Positions 22,484-34,139 of a DNA stretch of 64,000 nucleotides are shown piece by piece; within the stretch, counting starts at the first letter, position 1, and every line of letters begins with the position of its first letter. Source of the DNA: Heligmosomoides polygyrus polygyrus (Eukaryota > Nematoda > Chromadorea > Rhabditida > Heligmosomidae); assembly GCA_947396885.1 (NCBI GenBank), contig OX377205.1, forward strand, positions 75,674,969-75,738,968, read 5' to 3'. The position numbers were made by a program, and so were the translations under genes. Below the pieces are notes generated by a model. That model was not told the origin of the DNA. It did no database searches and worked only from the letters and a program-made list of their open reading frames with translations.

Positions 22484-23779
22484 CAAGGGAAGGGTCCGAA
22501 GCGTGTGTCATAACGGTGGGAGCGAGTCATATAGGGAGATTAATTATCAATTAGTACGAAAATGTGTTTATTTTTTGCCAACTCAATAAACCCAAGGAGT
22601 AGGGGTCCTTGAAGTCACAATCGAATACGGCGCATCAGAAGTTTGGTGGTCTTGTACGCCCACGATGCCTCTGCCGGCAAGCGGCTCGGAGCGCAGTGGA
22701 AGTGGGGTTCATGCGAGGAAGGTTGGGGCGTTGGTTCTTCTGCGCTGCTGCATTTTTGCATTTCAATCGACTGGTTGAGATTCGGGGGTTATGACGTCTA
22801 CACCATTTGCAGACGTTTTTATGCCTAATTTTCCAGCTGAATGCTGTGGTATTCAACATGATGATGTATAAATGTTCAACATCAGTGATACACAGGTACA
22901 AAGTGCATGAAGCACCACTGGGCACAATACGGGCAGCGTATAGAGGCTACAGGCTCCTTACAATCCGTTTCCATACATGGACCAATGAACTCGGAAAAAG
23001 CCATCCTGTTTGCATTTTCAAAAGAGACCACGATGTGACGACCGAGGTGGTTCAAGTGTGAGACGCGGTCTGTTGATCCCGCAAACTAACCTAAACAGCA
23101 TCGATACACTCTTTCTCTCATCTTTGCCTGTCACCTGGAAATCAGAGGTCTGCAGGGGGTTTTCTAAAACCTAATACCAACAATGTCTGAAGATGCTCGA
23201 GTGGTCACCTGCTCTGCTCCCGCTGAAGTGTGGCCCACCTTTACACAAGGAACGAGGGAAGAAATCAAGCTGGCCGAACGGACAACCAGCATACTAAAAA
23301 ACTTCGAAGCACATCAACTTGAAGTTGACGAAGACGTTGTGGTTGAAAATCCGGTCAGTAATAAGCAAGTCGCAAGAAAGGTACCTTCACAGCGTACAGC
23401 TAGGAAATGCGCAGAAAACGTCTGAAAATGGTATAGACGTCAGAATCCCCAAATCTCAACCAGTCAGTCGAAATGCAAAAATGCAGCAGCGCAGAAAAAC
23501 CAACCCCCCCCCCCCAATCCCGACCTTCCTCCCATGAAGCAATCCTACTTGCACTGCGCTCCGAGCCGCTGCCGGCAGAGGCATCGCGGGCGTACAAGAC
23601 CACCAAACTCCTGATGCGCCGTATATCCATTGTGACTTCAAGGACTCCCCTACTCCTTGGGTTTCACGACTTGGCAAAAAATAAACACATTTTTATACTA
23701 ATTGAGGGGTGCGAATTCTCCCTACATGACTCGCTCCCCCCCCCCCCCGTTCAGATATACGCTTCAGACCCTTCCCTTG
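22484..23779. mobile_element. Long-TIR element with coding-like interior
   Basis: The ends CAAGGGAAGGGTC and its inverse and the 350-bp arms are well conserved (for example GTGGTCTTGTACGCCC at 22645 against GGGCGTACAAGACCAC at 23589). The middle 22840-23395 is single copy and contains the candidate exon at 23183. Confidence 0.75.
23183..23380 (+). CDS. Candidate first coding exon, unknown protein
   Basis: From an ATG, 66 codons of balanced composition (MSEDARVVTCSAPAEVWPTF; LEVDEDVVVENPVSNK) end at AAGAAAG followed by GTACCT, a plausible donor in phase 0. It lies in the single-copy interior of a long-TIR element. It could be a captured gene fragment or a transposon-encoded peptide; no family is recognised and no second exon was found. 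Confidence 0.3.
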
Positions 23780-24706
23780 TGAGTAAAGGACGGCCTTTTT
23801 TTGAGCAGTGGATCGAGGTTGTGAAAACCTCTTTGGAGTCAGAGAAAGGAAAAGGTTGAGATCGCGGCTCCCCAAGCACCATTCAAAATTGTAGTTCGAA
23901 GCTTTATCTATTAAGATCTCCTACGACTACGACACAAACATCACTTATATAATACAAGAGAAGTTCTAAGTGTCAGTGTCTGTTTGTTGTTTGTCTAAAA
24001 GTATGTTTGCGGCTAAGACGACAAGAATTCTATGACTATTCGTTAGATTAGACTTTTTTCGATGTCACATTTAGCCCCATCCCCTCAATTATAACATCTC
24101 AGGTCCTCTCTTAGCAGTTTCGAGAATCATTTCTAGTACGAGCTGCTAGAACATGAAATAACACACCGATTTCCGCAGTCTCCCCGACAACTCCGGCTAC
24201 ATTCAATCGCAGATTGGAGTTTCATTTAAAAGAGCAGGGGTTCCTTTAGAGTAATGTTTCTTCTCGAAGATTTGCAACGACGAATATTACACAAACGTTT
24301 CAATGTCTTCCTCGAACGATCTACTTCAACTTCAAACACATTTCCTCACATCTGTTATGATTCAGTTCTCCTAATTTTCTCCTTTGAAGTACTACGATAT
24401 CGCGCATTACCTTATTCTTGAACGCACTCGCGCCTAATTTTTAAGAGATAGTCTGAGGTGTGTACCAGTTCAAAAAAGCCTTTGAATAGATAGGACCCAT
24501 CCCTAAATGACATTGTCAGTTGCGTGCTTAATTGGTCGTAGAACTAGCATGCCTTCAAAATCTAAAACCTGTGCCTCGCATTTTTTTTTGCTCAACACTG
24601 CTATATTTAAGGTCATGGGCTGCTCTCGAGCTGCGCTAACTTCACCTCTAACAGGCACTGCTTTTGTCGAGCTATAGCGTGGCGAATGTCAAAACTACCT
24701 TTTTTC

Positions 24707-25433
24707 CTATCTTCGTTCTGTTGAAGCTACCGACTAAAAAATATAAATAAATCAACATTTTGCATGACGAAGTGATGTTTTTCGGAAGAATATAACCAGC
24801 TCCTCGATCCTTCCAAAGTTTAACGAACTACCTTGTCCGAAAGGCTTCGTCTGAAAGGTACACTCCGCGGAGTTCGCCGAACGGGCATCGGTGTCAGACT
24901 GGCCAACGTGGCGTTGTCGCTAATGCTCCTCATAAAATCCTCCACTCTAAAGAAATCCTCATTAGTGACAGCTCACTATTTACCTGCTTAATCGGATACC
25001 AGGCGCTATCACTCACCTAGCCAGGAACACTTTATTGTAGTAGACGATCAGATCCACGTAGTGCCCTGACACCGGCTCCGGCTCCGGTGTGCTCGGAACC
25101 AGCATGGCTGCACAGCCATCGGTGGAATTAGGAGCCTCTGGCGATGAGCCGACAGCCGACCGACTCCGAAGAAGCTGAGAATCTCCTCGGGATGAAGAGT
25201 CGCGGGAGTTTCCGTCATCGTTTGGAGAAGTCTCCCTCGGCGAACACCTGAACATAGTCCGATGAAAGCTGAGTAAACACTTTACCATATCTATAGTTGC
25301 TTAAGAAACCCACACGCTCGAATTCACACGAACTCTTCGATAGATGTGCGATTGCGCCTGAGGCTGACAGCGATAGTGTGCCATTATGTCGTGGAACGAA
25401 ACGTTCGCCTTGTTCGCTTTACACACCACGTAA
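24707..25433 (-). CDS. lin-35: lin-35 exons 17-20: end of pocket B and C-terminal tail
   Basis: Exon 17 reads [20 protein letters not shown] followed by YRRV, a textbook pocket B motif (FxxIMxxYRxQPQxxSxVYRSV). Exon 18 carries a Ser/Thr/Pro-rich stretch with SPR and TPEPEP sites, then [14 protein letters not shown]. This aligns with the VFYNSVF segment of human pRB, whose Tyr and Asn contact LxCxE peptides; both residues are present. Exon 19 has [14 protein letters not shown] with two TP sites, as in the tail after pocket B. The last exon (24707-24733, ending TAG) is very short and less certain. I saw no canonical AATAAA shortly downstream. Confidence 0.83.
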
Positions 25434-28400
25434 CTGCAAGTAGAAGCAGCTTTTTTCTTTAATAACACTTGCACCATTTAGCCTTAGCAATCACCACTTT
25501 CCTAAGTTTGCACGCTATTCTTGAGTTCTTATGCGTTTTGGGATGCAAACACGTTATTTTTGAGTTCTTATGTGTTTTGGGATTCAAACAAAGGACGGCG
25601 TTGACTGACCTTTCGGTGAATGCGTCACTCGTTCTCCTTCTACTGTTAGTTATGATAGATGTTTAGTAACTGATCGGTACTAATTGTTTTAACTAGGAAA
25701 TGTCTAATGGATTATAATGAAGAATTTATGTAACGATAACATAACAAAATACCGAGGAGACTGGGAGGATGGGTGGCACGGCATCCGGGCGGCCAGCCAA
25801 AGGGCGTGTTGATATGATCTGAAGCAGGTGACCGCCTCTGATGATCGAGCGCGGAAAGGCTGGCCATGATGTCCGGACCACCCACCTACAGAGTCTTGGC
25901 CTGACTAGGATAGACGTAGGTCCCACTGCGCGACCCCGTTTTGTGTTTTGTAATTACTCTATTGCTTTGGACGCGCATTGTGAACAAATTGCAAATAAAG
26001 CGATAGCTGTGGTACACAATCTCTTTAGAAGTCTTTCCACAAAAAAACCCATCTGCCCTTGTCAAAGCTTATAAGACTTACGTTAGGCCGATACTTGAGT
26101 ATGGAACAACAGTTTTTTACCCAGTTAAGAAGAAAAATATACTTCGACTTGAAAAAGTCCAAAATAGCTTCACTAGAAAACTGTTTATCAGGAAATGTGG
26201 CTTTGATTACCGTGCTATTCCCAGCAGTGAAGTAAGAAACAAACAACTTGGGCTACAGACGCTTTCATACAGACGAAGAATATACGACCTCGTAATGGCA
26301 CACAAAATTCTCCATGGTTTCTGTGGACTTGACAAACGTGATTTCTTCATGGTGAGACCATCTAGAACCCGAGGTGGAGGAGAGAAGCTTTCACTAAGCA
26401 CTGCAAAATCTTCAATTCGACATAATTTTTTTGTCAATAGAGTAGGTTCGGATTATATGAAACTTGCCAAAAACTCAATTATTCCGTACAACCTGAAGCC
26501 ATTTATTACGAATGCAAGTCGATTCATAAATAATTCTAGGACATAACGAGATCTTGTGGCAGAGCCCCTCTTGGTCTGTTCTCCTTTCTATTCTTCATTC
26601 TCCGGGTGTTTGTTATCACATATACTTTCTAATCATTCTATTGCACTTTGGTCTGGATCGTTAGCCAATGTCATATGGATGTCATTGTATACTGTTTCTA
26701 ATTACATTGTTCTTCACATGGATTTTAGCCATGTAATAAATAATAATAATATTGCCTACTTCGATTGTTATCCTTTGATTTTCTGTCTGTTTTGCGATAA
26801 ACTGTGTGTTGTTCAAGCGTTCTACATCTGTCTTCGGATCGCCGTTTACATACTGGGTTAACCTGAAGTGAATGCGCGGCGAAGTGAATGCGTGGTGGAC
26901 CTATGCACCCGTAGTGACCAGCCGATGAACGCGTCAGTGCTGTAGTCCTCCCAGACAATTGATATATACCATTTTCACTTCGAATTGGACACTCTTCTAA
27001 GCTAGTCTAAGACTTTTGAAATAAAAATAAACTCCTGCAAACCGAAATGAGCTTCCTCCACATTAAACCCTCCAAGACTCTTCGAAACTCTCCAAAAACG
27101 TTAGAATAATTTTTTAAGGAAAATTTTAGTATAATTTCCTTGAAGTTTTAAATTCACTTCCCAATAAGGGAACAGGTAGTTTAAAATATATAATATATAT
27201 AAATTTATAAATAAATTATAAATACATTCAATATTTTATAGAGGTTGCACTTTTTGAGGAAAAACAATGATTTAAAGCTTATTTTAAAGAACAGAAAAGC
27301 AGCCATTTTCTACTGCCAAAACAGACTGCGCCATGCCCCCGTCCGAAACTTAGCGATTTTTATTCGATTAATAGCAAAATTTGTTTTCATGGAACTTCGC
27401 ACCTGCAAACGGCGCAACATAAACAGTTGTAAAAACACAAATCCTAACTTTCTTGCCGCATGTAAGCAGTGTTTACACTGTCGATCGAACAAACGTTGCG
27501 ACTTGCTTTCCGAGAGCATGACGCAATCCGGTATTTTAAACCACTACATGATTGCTGCCTTGCTGCGCTTCAAAACAAAATTTAACTTATTATTTTTTCT
27601 CAAAAAAATTATAAAATTATTACACATCTTGGGGCAGGTGAAGTAAAGATTTTCAATAAAAGCTCTACCAGATTTTTCTCGAGCAAAAAATTATTCTAAG
27701 CATCTTAGTGAATCTTTAGTTTAACCTGCTTAAAGATTTGGAAGACTTCGCTTTGATTTTGAAAGTCTCATGCTGGCTTGGAAGAATGTCCAATTCGACG
27801 TGAAAATGCTATGTGCCAATGCATCGACCAGCCGGTCTGGGCATGTCCTTATCAAGAACCTGTGTTCGATGCGCATGCAACAACTTTCGCCTCCTCCTAT
27901 CGCGCTACCACGTGCCCAGAAGTGGAATAAGCCACATTGAATAGCTGATGCAGATCATTACGCTTGACGATGTCCACTTGTTTCGAAACAACCACTATGG
28001 GCAACTATTAGGTTGATAAGAAAGTATTCCCCCACTCACTTAGGCCTTCCGCCAAATTTTTGAAAATTGTTCTGAAACAGTCTCCCAATAACGCATATGT
28101 AGGCTGACCTATGACCTACATGTATCACATCGGCAGAGAAAATCGTTCTCGCCGCAAGCAAGTTCGGCAGCTTCTGCTTTACGCGGAGCAGTGCAAGAAT
28201 CGGGGTGGATAACATATGCGGAACCATGGCTCGTACCACTTTCTCCTGTGACACAGCGAAAGCACGGTTCATGAAACTCAAGAACCGAGACTTTTGCTTG
28301 GAGGACCAAGCACGGTTTGGAAGGCCAGTTGCGGTGAACGAGGAGCGCCTTCTGGTATGTTGTAGATAATATTGGCGCATATGTTCGTTAATTCTTGTAC

Positions 28401-31400
28401 GTATGGAACGAGAGAAATAAATTTGAAGACAAATGCACAAGTGGCGGGATACTTTCCTTACAAGTTAGTGTAAGATACATCTGCTCAATCGGCACGGTTC
28501 AGTACATTGTAAACCGAACTCCTTGAAGATGATGACATATGAAATATAGGCGATACCTTGTTGTGTCAAGAAATTTCAGCCATAAGAAATTGGCGCCTTT
28601 GGTGTTCAAAACGAGCTAGAGCAGCTGCTAATTTCAAACTTCACACCCTTTCTCAAAGAAGAAGGAAATTCGACCTCATCTTATTCTATAAGATTCTTCA
28701 AGGAGTCACTGGTCTGCTGATTGATCAGTTTTGTACCCACAGAACATCATATACTAGAAGTGGAGCTTCGTCGTTAGTGCTTCCGTGTGCCAGACGTAAT
28801 CTTCGGCAGCGTTTCTTTACAATTAGAGCAGGGTCTGACTACACTATACTTCGGACCGAATCGAATAATTTCGAATGAATATTCGAATAAATTCGAATAT
28901 TCGATGAGGCCAAAAATTCGAAAATATTCATTATTCGAATATTCGCTGAGGCCCAAAATTCGAATATATTCGTTATTCGAATATTCGGTGAGGTCCAAAA
29001 TTCGAATATATTCATTATTCGAATATTCGATGAGGCCAAAAATTCGAAAATATTCATTATTCGAATATTCGCTGAGGCCCAAAATTCGAATATATTCGTT
29101 ATTCGACTATTCGACGTGCCCCAAAATTCGAATATATTCGAATATATTCGACGCTACTGAGATAGACACGGATCTCCCTCGATAGAGAGCCTTCGGGCTC
29201 TTTTGTTAAGAAGAATCTCGGGCCGCTTGTCGCAGGGCCACCTGGCACGTCCCCGGGTGGTGGATAAGGGAATTAAACGCGAACCAAATGCGACCGTGTA
29301 CTGCCCAGAGACGCAGGTGGGATGCAGGGGATGGACTCCTTGCTCCTGCTGTGTCGGGTCGACGCGTTCCTTGTGCGTGGGAGCGGCATGTTCGTGCACA
29401 GTGTGCGTGGATGTGTCCGTGACTGTGCGGATTGTAACTGTGTCGGCTCGGCCAAAAGCTTGCACTCGGTAGACTGGGAGTACATGTAAGGCGATTCGAG
29501 GCCGCCTTAAGTCTCGCCCCGTCCCTTCGAGCAGTCTGGCTGGCTGCCCGGAGTACCCCGCCTGCACGACAGAGCCTGACTAGCTACCCGTGTTGTATTC
29601 CAGTCAAACACAGCAGCACTAAAGGGCCTCATTCCCCTGACCCCGAAAGAGCCCCCATTTCTGCAGCGATGGGAAGGACGAGTACGGAGAGGCTGCTAAA
29701 ATCTCAGGGCCTAACCAGGCTGCGCAAACTGAGGACTAGGATGACGATCTGTACTTACAACGCCCGCACGCTTGCGTCGGAAGCATCCGTCGAGGACCTG
29801 ATGATGCAAGCCAGGAAGATCAAGTACGATGTCATCGGACTGACCGAGACGAGAAGACACCACCCCCTACACGCCGCCTACGACTCCGGAGAAGAACTGT
29901 TCCTCGGAACATGCGACAGCAGGGGAGTAGGCGGCGTTGGTGTCCTCGTCAACACGCACTTGGCCATGAACATCGATTCGTACGAGTCTCTGACAAGCCG
30001 AATCGGACGTCTGCGACTGAAGCGATGTGGCTCCGTGCCAGCCTTGACTGTGTTCGTCGCGTATGCCCCAACATCCGACTACGACGACGAAGACGTCGAG
30101 GCCTTCTACGTGGAGCTGGAGAAGTTCTATAAGGAAGATCACACCTTCTACAAGGTGATCGTCGGCGACTTCAACGCCAAGATCGGGCCACGAAGGTCGC
30201 CGGAAGAACTTCACATCGGAACCCACGGTTTGGAGTGGAACGAGCAAGGTGAAAGGCTGTCTGAGTTTATCATGTCGACCAAGACCATCCATGGAAACTC
30301 GCAGTTCCAGAAGCCTCCCTCCCTACGATGGACCTGGTAATCTGACCGACGTCTCCGTTGTCCCCAAGTTCTACACGGGATCGGACCACCGCCTCCTTCG
30401 CGCGAGTTTCGCTTTTCGCGTCAAGGAGAGAAGGCCGCGAAGTTCAAGAAGAGGAATCCCAGAACGACCATCAACTGGGGCCTTTACACCTCTCTTGCCG
30501 GTCTTTGGGAAGATGGAGTCATGGACAACGTCGATGAGGAATACGACCGCTTCGTGCACCATCTCCACGATAGTGCTAAGGGAGCCGAGAGCTTGAAGAC
30601 CACCAAGAGGCGCCTGTCTCCGGAAACTCTCGAGCTTATACGCCAGCGTGGAGCAGCACGAGAGTCAGGCAACTATCAGCTGACGTCCGAGCTTGCGAAG
30701 CTATGCAGAGCGGCGATAAAGGAAGATCTCAAGGAGGGAAGGGCGGAAGTGTTGGCTGAAGCAGCAGAGGCAGGGTTGAGCATCCGCAGTGCCCGCCGAA
30801 ACTTCGCCAACTTCAAGACCAAGATGACCGCTCTCCGACGTCCTGACGGAACCGCCACCTCTTCCAGAAGGACCATGGAGAAGGTCATCCACGACTTCTA
30901 CTCCGATCTCTTCGATAGCCACGTCCACCTGCCCCCATGCCATCTTCCGCAGGATGGATACGTCGTTCCCTCTGTTCTCCCTTCCGAGATCCGACACGCC
31001 ATCTCGTCGGTGAAGAAACGTACAGCACCCGGCCCTGACAGGATCAGACCCGAACACCTGAAGAACCTCCCGCCAGCGCTCATCAACACCCTGGCGCGGC
31101 TCTTCACACAATACCTGTCGGAGTGCAAGGTTCCATCTCAGTGGAAGACCAGCAAGACCGTCTTGCTGTACAAGAAGGGAGACGTGCATGACATTGGCAA
31201 CTATCGCCCGATCTGCCTGCTGTCCGTAGTCTACAAGCTGTTCACTCGAGTCATCCTGAATAGGATCAGCAGAACGCTGGACGAAGGACAGCCACGCGAA
31301 CAAGCAGGATTTCGGAGAGGATTCAGCACGATCGACCACATACACACCATTACGAAGCTCATCGAAGTGTCGCGAGAGTATAAGCTGCCGCTGTGCCTTA

Positions 31401-34064
31401 CGTTCATCGACCTGAAGAAGGCATTCGACTCCGTCGAGACTGAAGCGGTTCTCGACGCCCTGCTCACTCAGGGCGTTCCTACTCAGTACATCAGAGTCCT
31501 TCGAGAGCTGTACAGTGGATTCACGACCAAGATCTCTCCATTCTACAACGACGTCGTCATCGACGTAAGGAGAGGGGTTCGGCAAGGGGATACCATATCC
31601 CCGAAGCTCTTCAGCGCCACCCTCGAAAACGTCATGCGCGAACTAGAATGGGAAGACATGGGAGTGAAGGTCGACGGCCAGCAGCTGCACCATATTCGTT
31701 TCGCTGACGACACCGTGCTCATAACACCAAGCATAAGCCAGGTGGAGCGAATGCTCGCCGACTTCGATCGTGTATGTGGGTACGTTGGACTGCAGCTTAA
31801 TCTTACGAAGACGAGTTCATGAGGAACGGACAAGTTTCTGGTGCCCCATTCTCGCTCAACGAAACGAATCTCTCCGAATGCTCCAGCTACGTGTATCTGG
31901 GTCGCGAAGTCAATACGAGGCCAACGACCTAGCGCCGGAGCTGAGCAGGAGGAAACGAGCGGCTTGGGGAGCTTTAAAGAGCGTCGAAGAAGTCGCGAAG
32001 AAGACGAAGAACGTCCGACTCCGTGCCCACCTATTCGACTCTACCGTTCTTCCTGCCCTAACATACGCCTCAGAGACCTGGGCTATACGAAAGCAGGATG
32101 AACACGCGATCAGCGTTGCGCAGCGTGGAATCGAGAGGACGATGCTCGGAGTGACACGACTCACGCAAGTGAGAGAAGGCCTCCGGAGTTGCGAGCTTCA
32201 CCGACGTTCGAAGATCAGAGACGCTGTCGCGTGAGCCAAGTTGTCGAAAATTAGGTGGGCCGGCCACGTAATGCGCTTCGCAGACACCCGCGGGACGAGA
32301 GTCGTTACCGACTGGATTCCGCGAAATGTCAAGAGAACACCGGGACGCCCACCAACGCGTTGGTCGGACTTCTTCGTGAAAGCCCTGAACGCCCGATATG
32401 ACGCTCTTCGTGTCCCTCGAGCGAGGAGGATCCATTGGACCACTCTGACACGCGACAGGGACGAACGGAGACGCTGCTGGCGCCCGCTCGAGCAAGTCGA
32501 TGATCAACGGGACGACAGGTGATACAGGTGATACTGAGATAGACTACTGGGAGTCAGTTTTTGCGCATTCTGGATATAACTCGCCTAAAGTCAAGTATAT
32601 GAAAAACCAAGGTTTGAGCTCATCAGCTCGAGCTCTATCGTTTGGTATACATATTTCATATGGAGCCATGAAAATATTCGAAGTGGGAAACATGTTTAAT
32701 TACCCAAGCGAAGGCCGACCAATGGACTTGAGAAACATGAACGATGCGGCCAAGGTCGACCTCTGTCGAAAGTACTTCATCGTCGGTTTGTTTGGCCTAC
32801 CGTTGGTGTGGCTTAGGAACACATCCTGGTTCTTTGGTTGAGGCTTTCTTCGACCGCAATCACCGGCCACCAATACCAATCGGAAGTATGTCACGCTGAG
32901 TGCCAAGGAGCGATCTTCTGGTTAAAAGTAATATGTGTTTGGGAGACCATCTTCCAGTCGTACCGTTCGAGAAGTGTCGCATGGGCAGACTATTTGACAT
33001 TCATTTTCTCAGTCGGAAGGGTATAGACTGGCTGCGATCTCACCCCAAATTGCCACAGCATCATTCATCCTTCTCAAAGTCCTTTTCTGTGATTCACTTG
33101 TAGGAGACCTTATTTCTCAGCTTAACGGCGAGGTGTTTCCTCACTCAATTGTTGTTTTTTCTTGTCCGGGTTTGTAACATAAAACATCATATACATATTA
33201 ACATAATGCCTTTAAATAACATGTCGTGTTTGAGATTACGTTTATTTCTGTATTTGCTTTACGAGGGTCATCAGAAGCCGTAGAATATCTACAATTTCAA
33301 CCAAAGTATTCGCTATTGATAAATTTTGTGGCACTATGTCAGTTGTGCGTTACGGTCGGAATTCATTAAGATTAGAAGAGTTTGGATTTGAAAATTGAAG
33401 ACACGATCTTACAGAAGAATTTAGGAAAGGCATTTAGCCTAGGGCTCAATTTGACTTTCATTTCAAATACATCTGTCGTATGCTTCGGACCGAATCGAAT
33501 AATTTCGAACGAATATTCGAATAAATTCGAATATTCGAATATTCATTATTCGAATATTCGATGAGACCCAAAATTCGAAAATATTCATTATTCGAATATT
33601 CGATGAGGCCCAAAATTCGAAAATATTCATTATTCGAATATTCGATGAGGCCCAAAATTCGAAAATATTCATTATTCGAATATTCGACGAGGCCCAAAAT
33701 TCGAAAATATTCATTATTCGAGTATTCAACGAGGCCCAAAATTCGAATATATTCATTATTCGAATATTCGACAAGGTCCAAAATTCGAATATATTCATTA
33801 TTCGAATATTCGGTTTTTCGTGAAACCGAATATATTCGATTATTCGTTTATTCGAAAATTTTTTGGAAGGACACAAGTATAGACTACACCCGACTCAGCA
33901 AGAAAAGAATACTTCGAGCGGAATTATGTCCTTTAAAAACACGATAGATAAATATTTGGTTCTTAGTTGCTATTCCTGCGTTGTATTCATTCATAGATGG
34001 TAATGTCCAAATAACCAATTTGTTGTTTTTAGTGTTTGATGCGTTATTTGCTAACACATGAGTG

Positions 34065-34139
<75 letters not shown>

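Noticed and set aside
28036..28440. Minus-strand frame with [11 protein letters not shown], resembling the pocket B IMxxYRxQP motif
   Set aside because: It lies wholly within a TIR-bounded mariner-type MITE and lacks good splice sites. The true motif exon is at 25314-25433 ([15 protein letters not shown]), which fits phase and spacing.
28774..29185. Long frames encoding repeated EYSNNEY/RPKIR peptides
   Set aside because: Direct translation of a 42-bp satellite; the frame is open on both strands because the unit is 14 codons.
30701..31585. 294-codon minus-strand frame
   Set aside because: Antisense shadow of the RTE-A reverse transcriptase.
32612..32630. ACCAAGGTTTGAG, partly like the end of SL1
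   Set aside because: Too short and misaligned. The real leader match for pen-2 is 80 bp downstream.
33458..33947. Long frames with repeated [12 protein letters not shown] peptides
   Set aside because: Same satellite artefact as array A.
34071..34137. Possible telomere or CRISPR-like array
   Set aside because: A simple AT microsatellite; no CRISPR repeats or bacterial gene organisation anywhere in the window.
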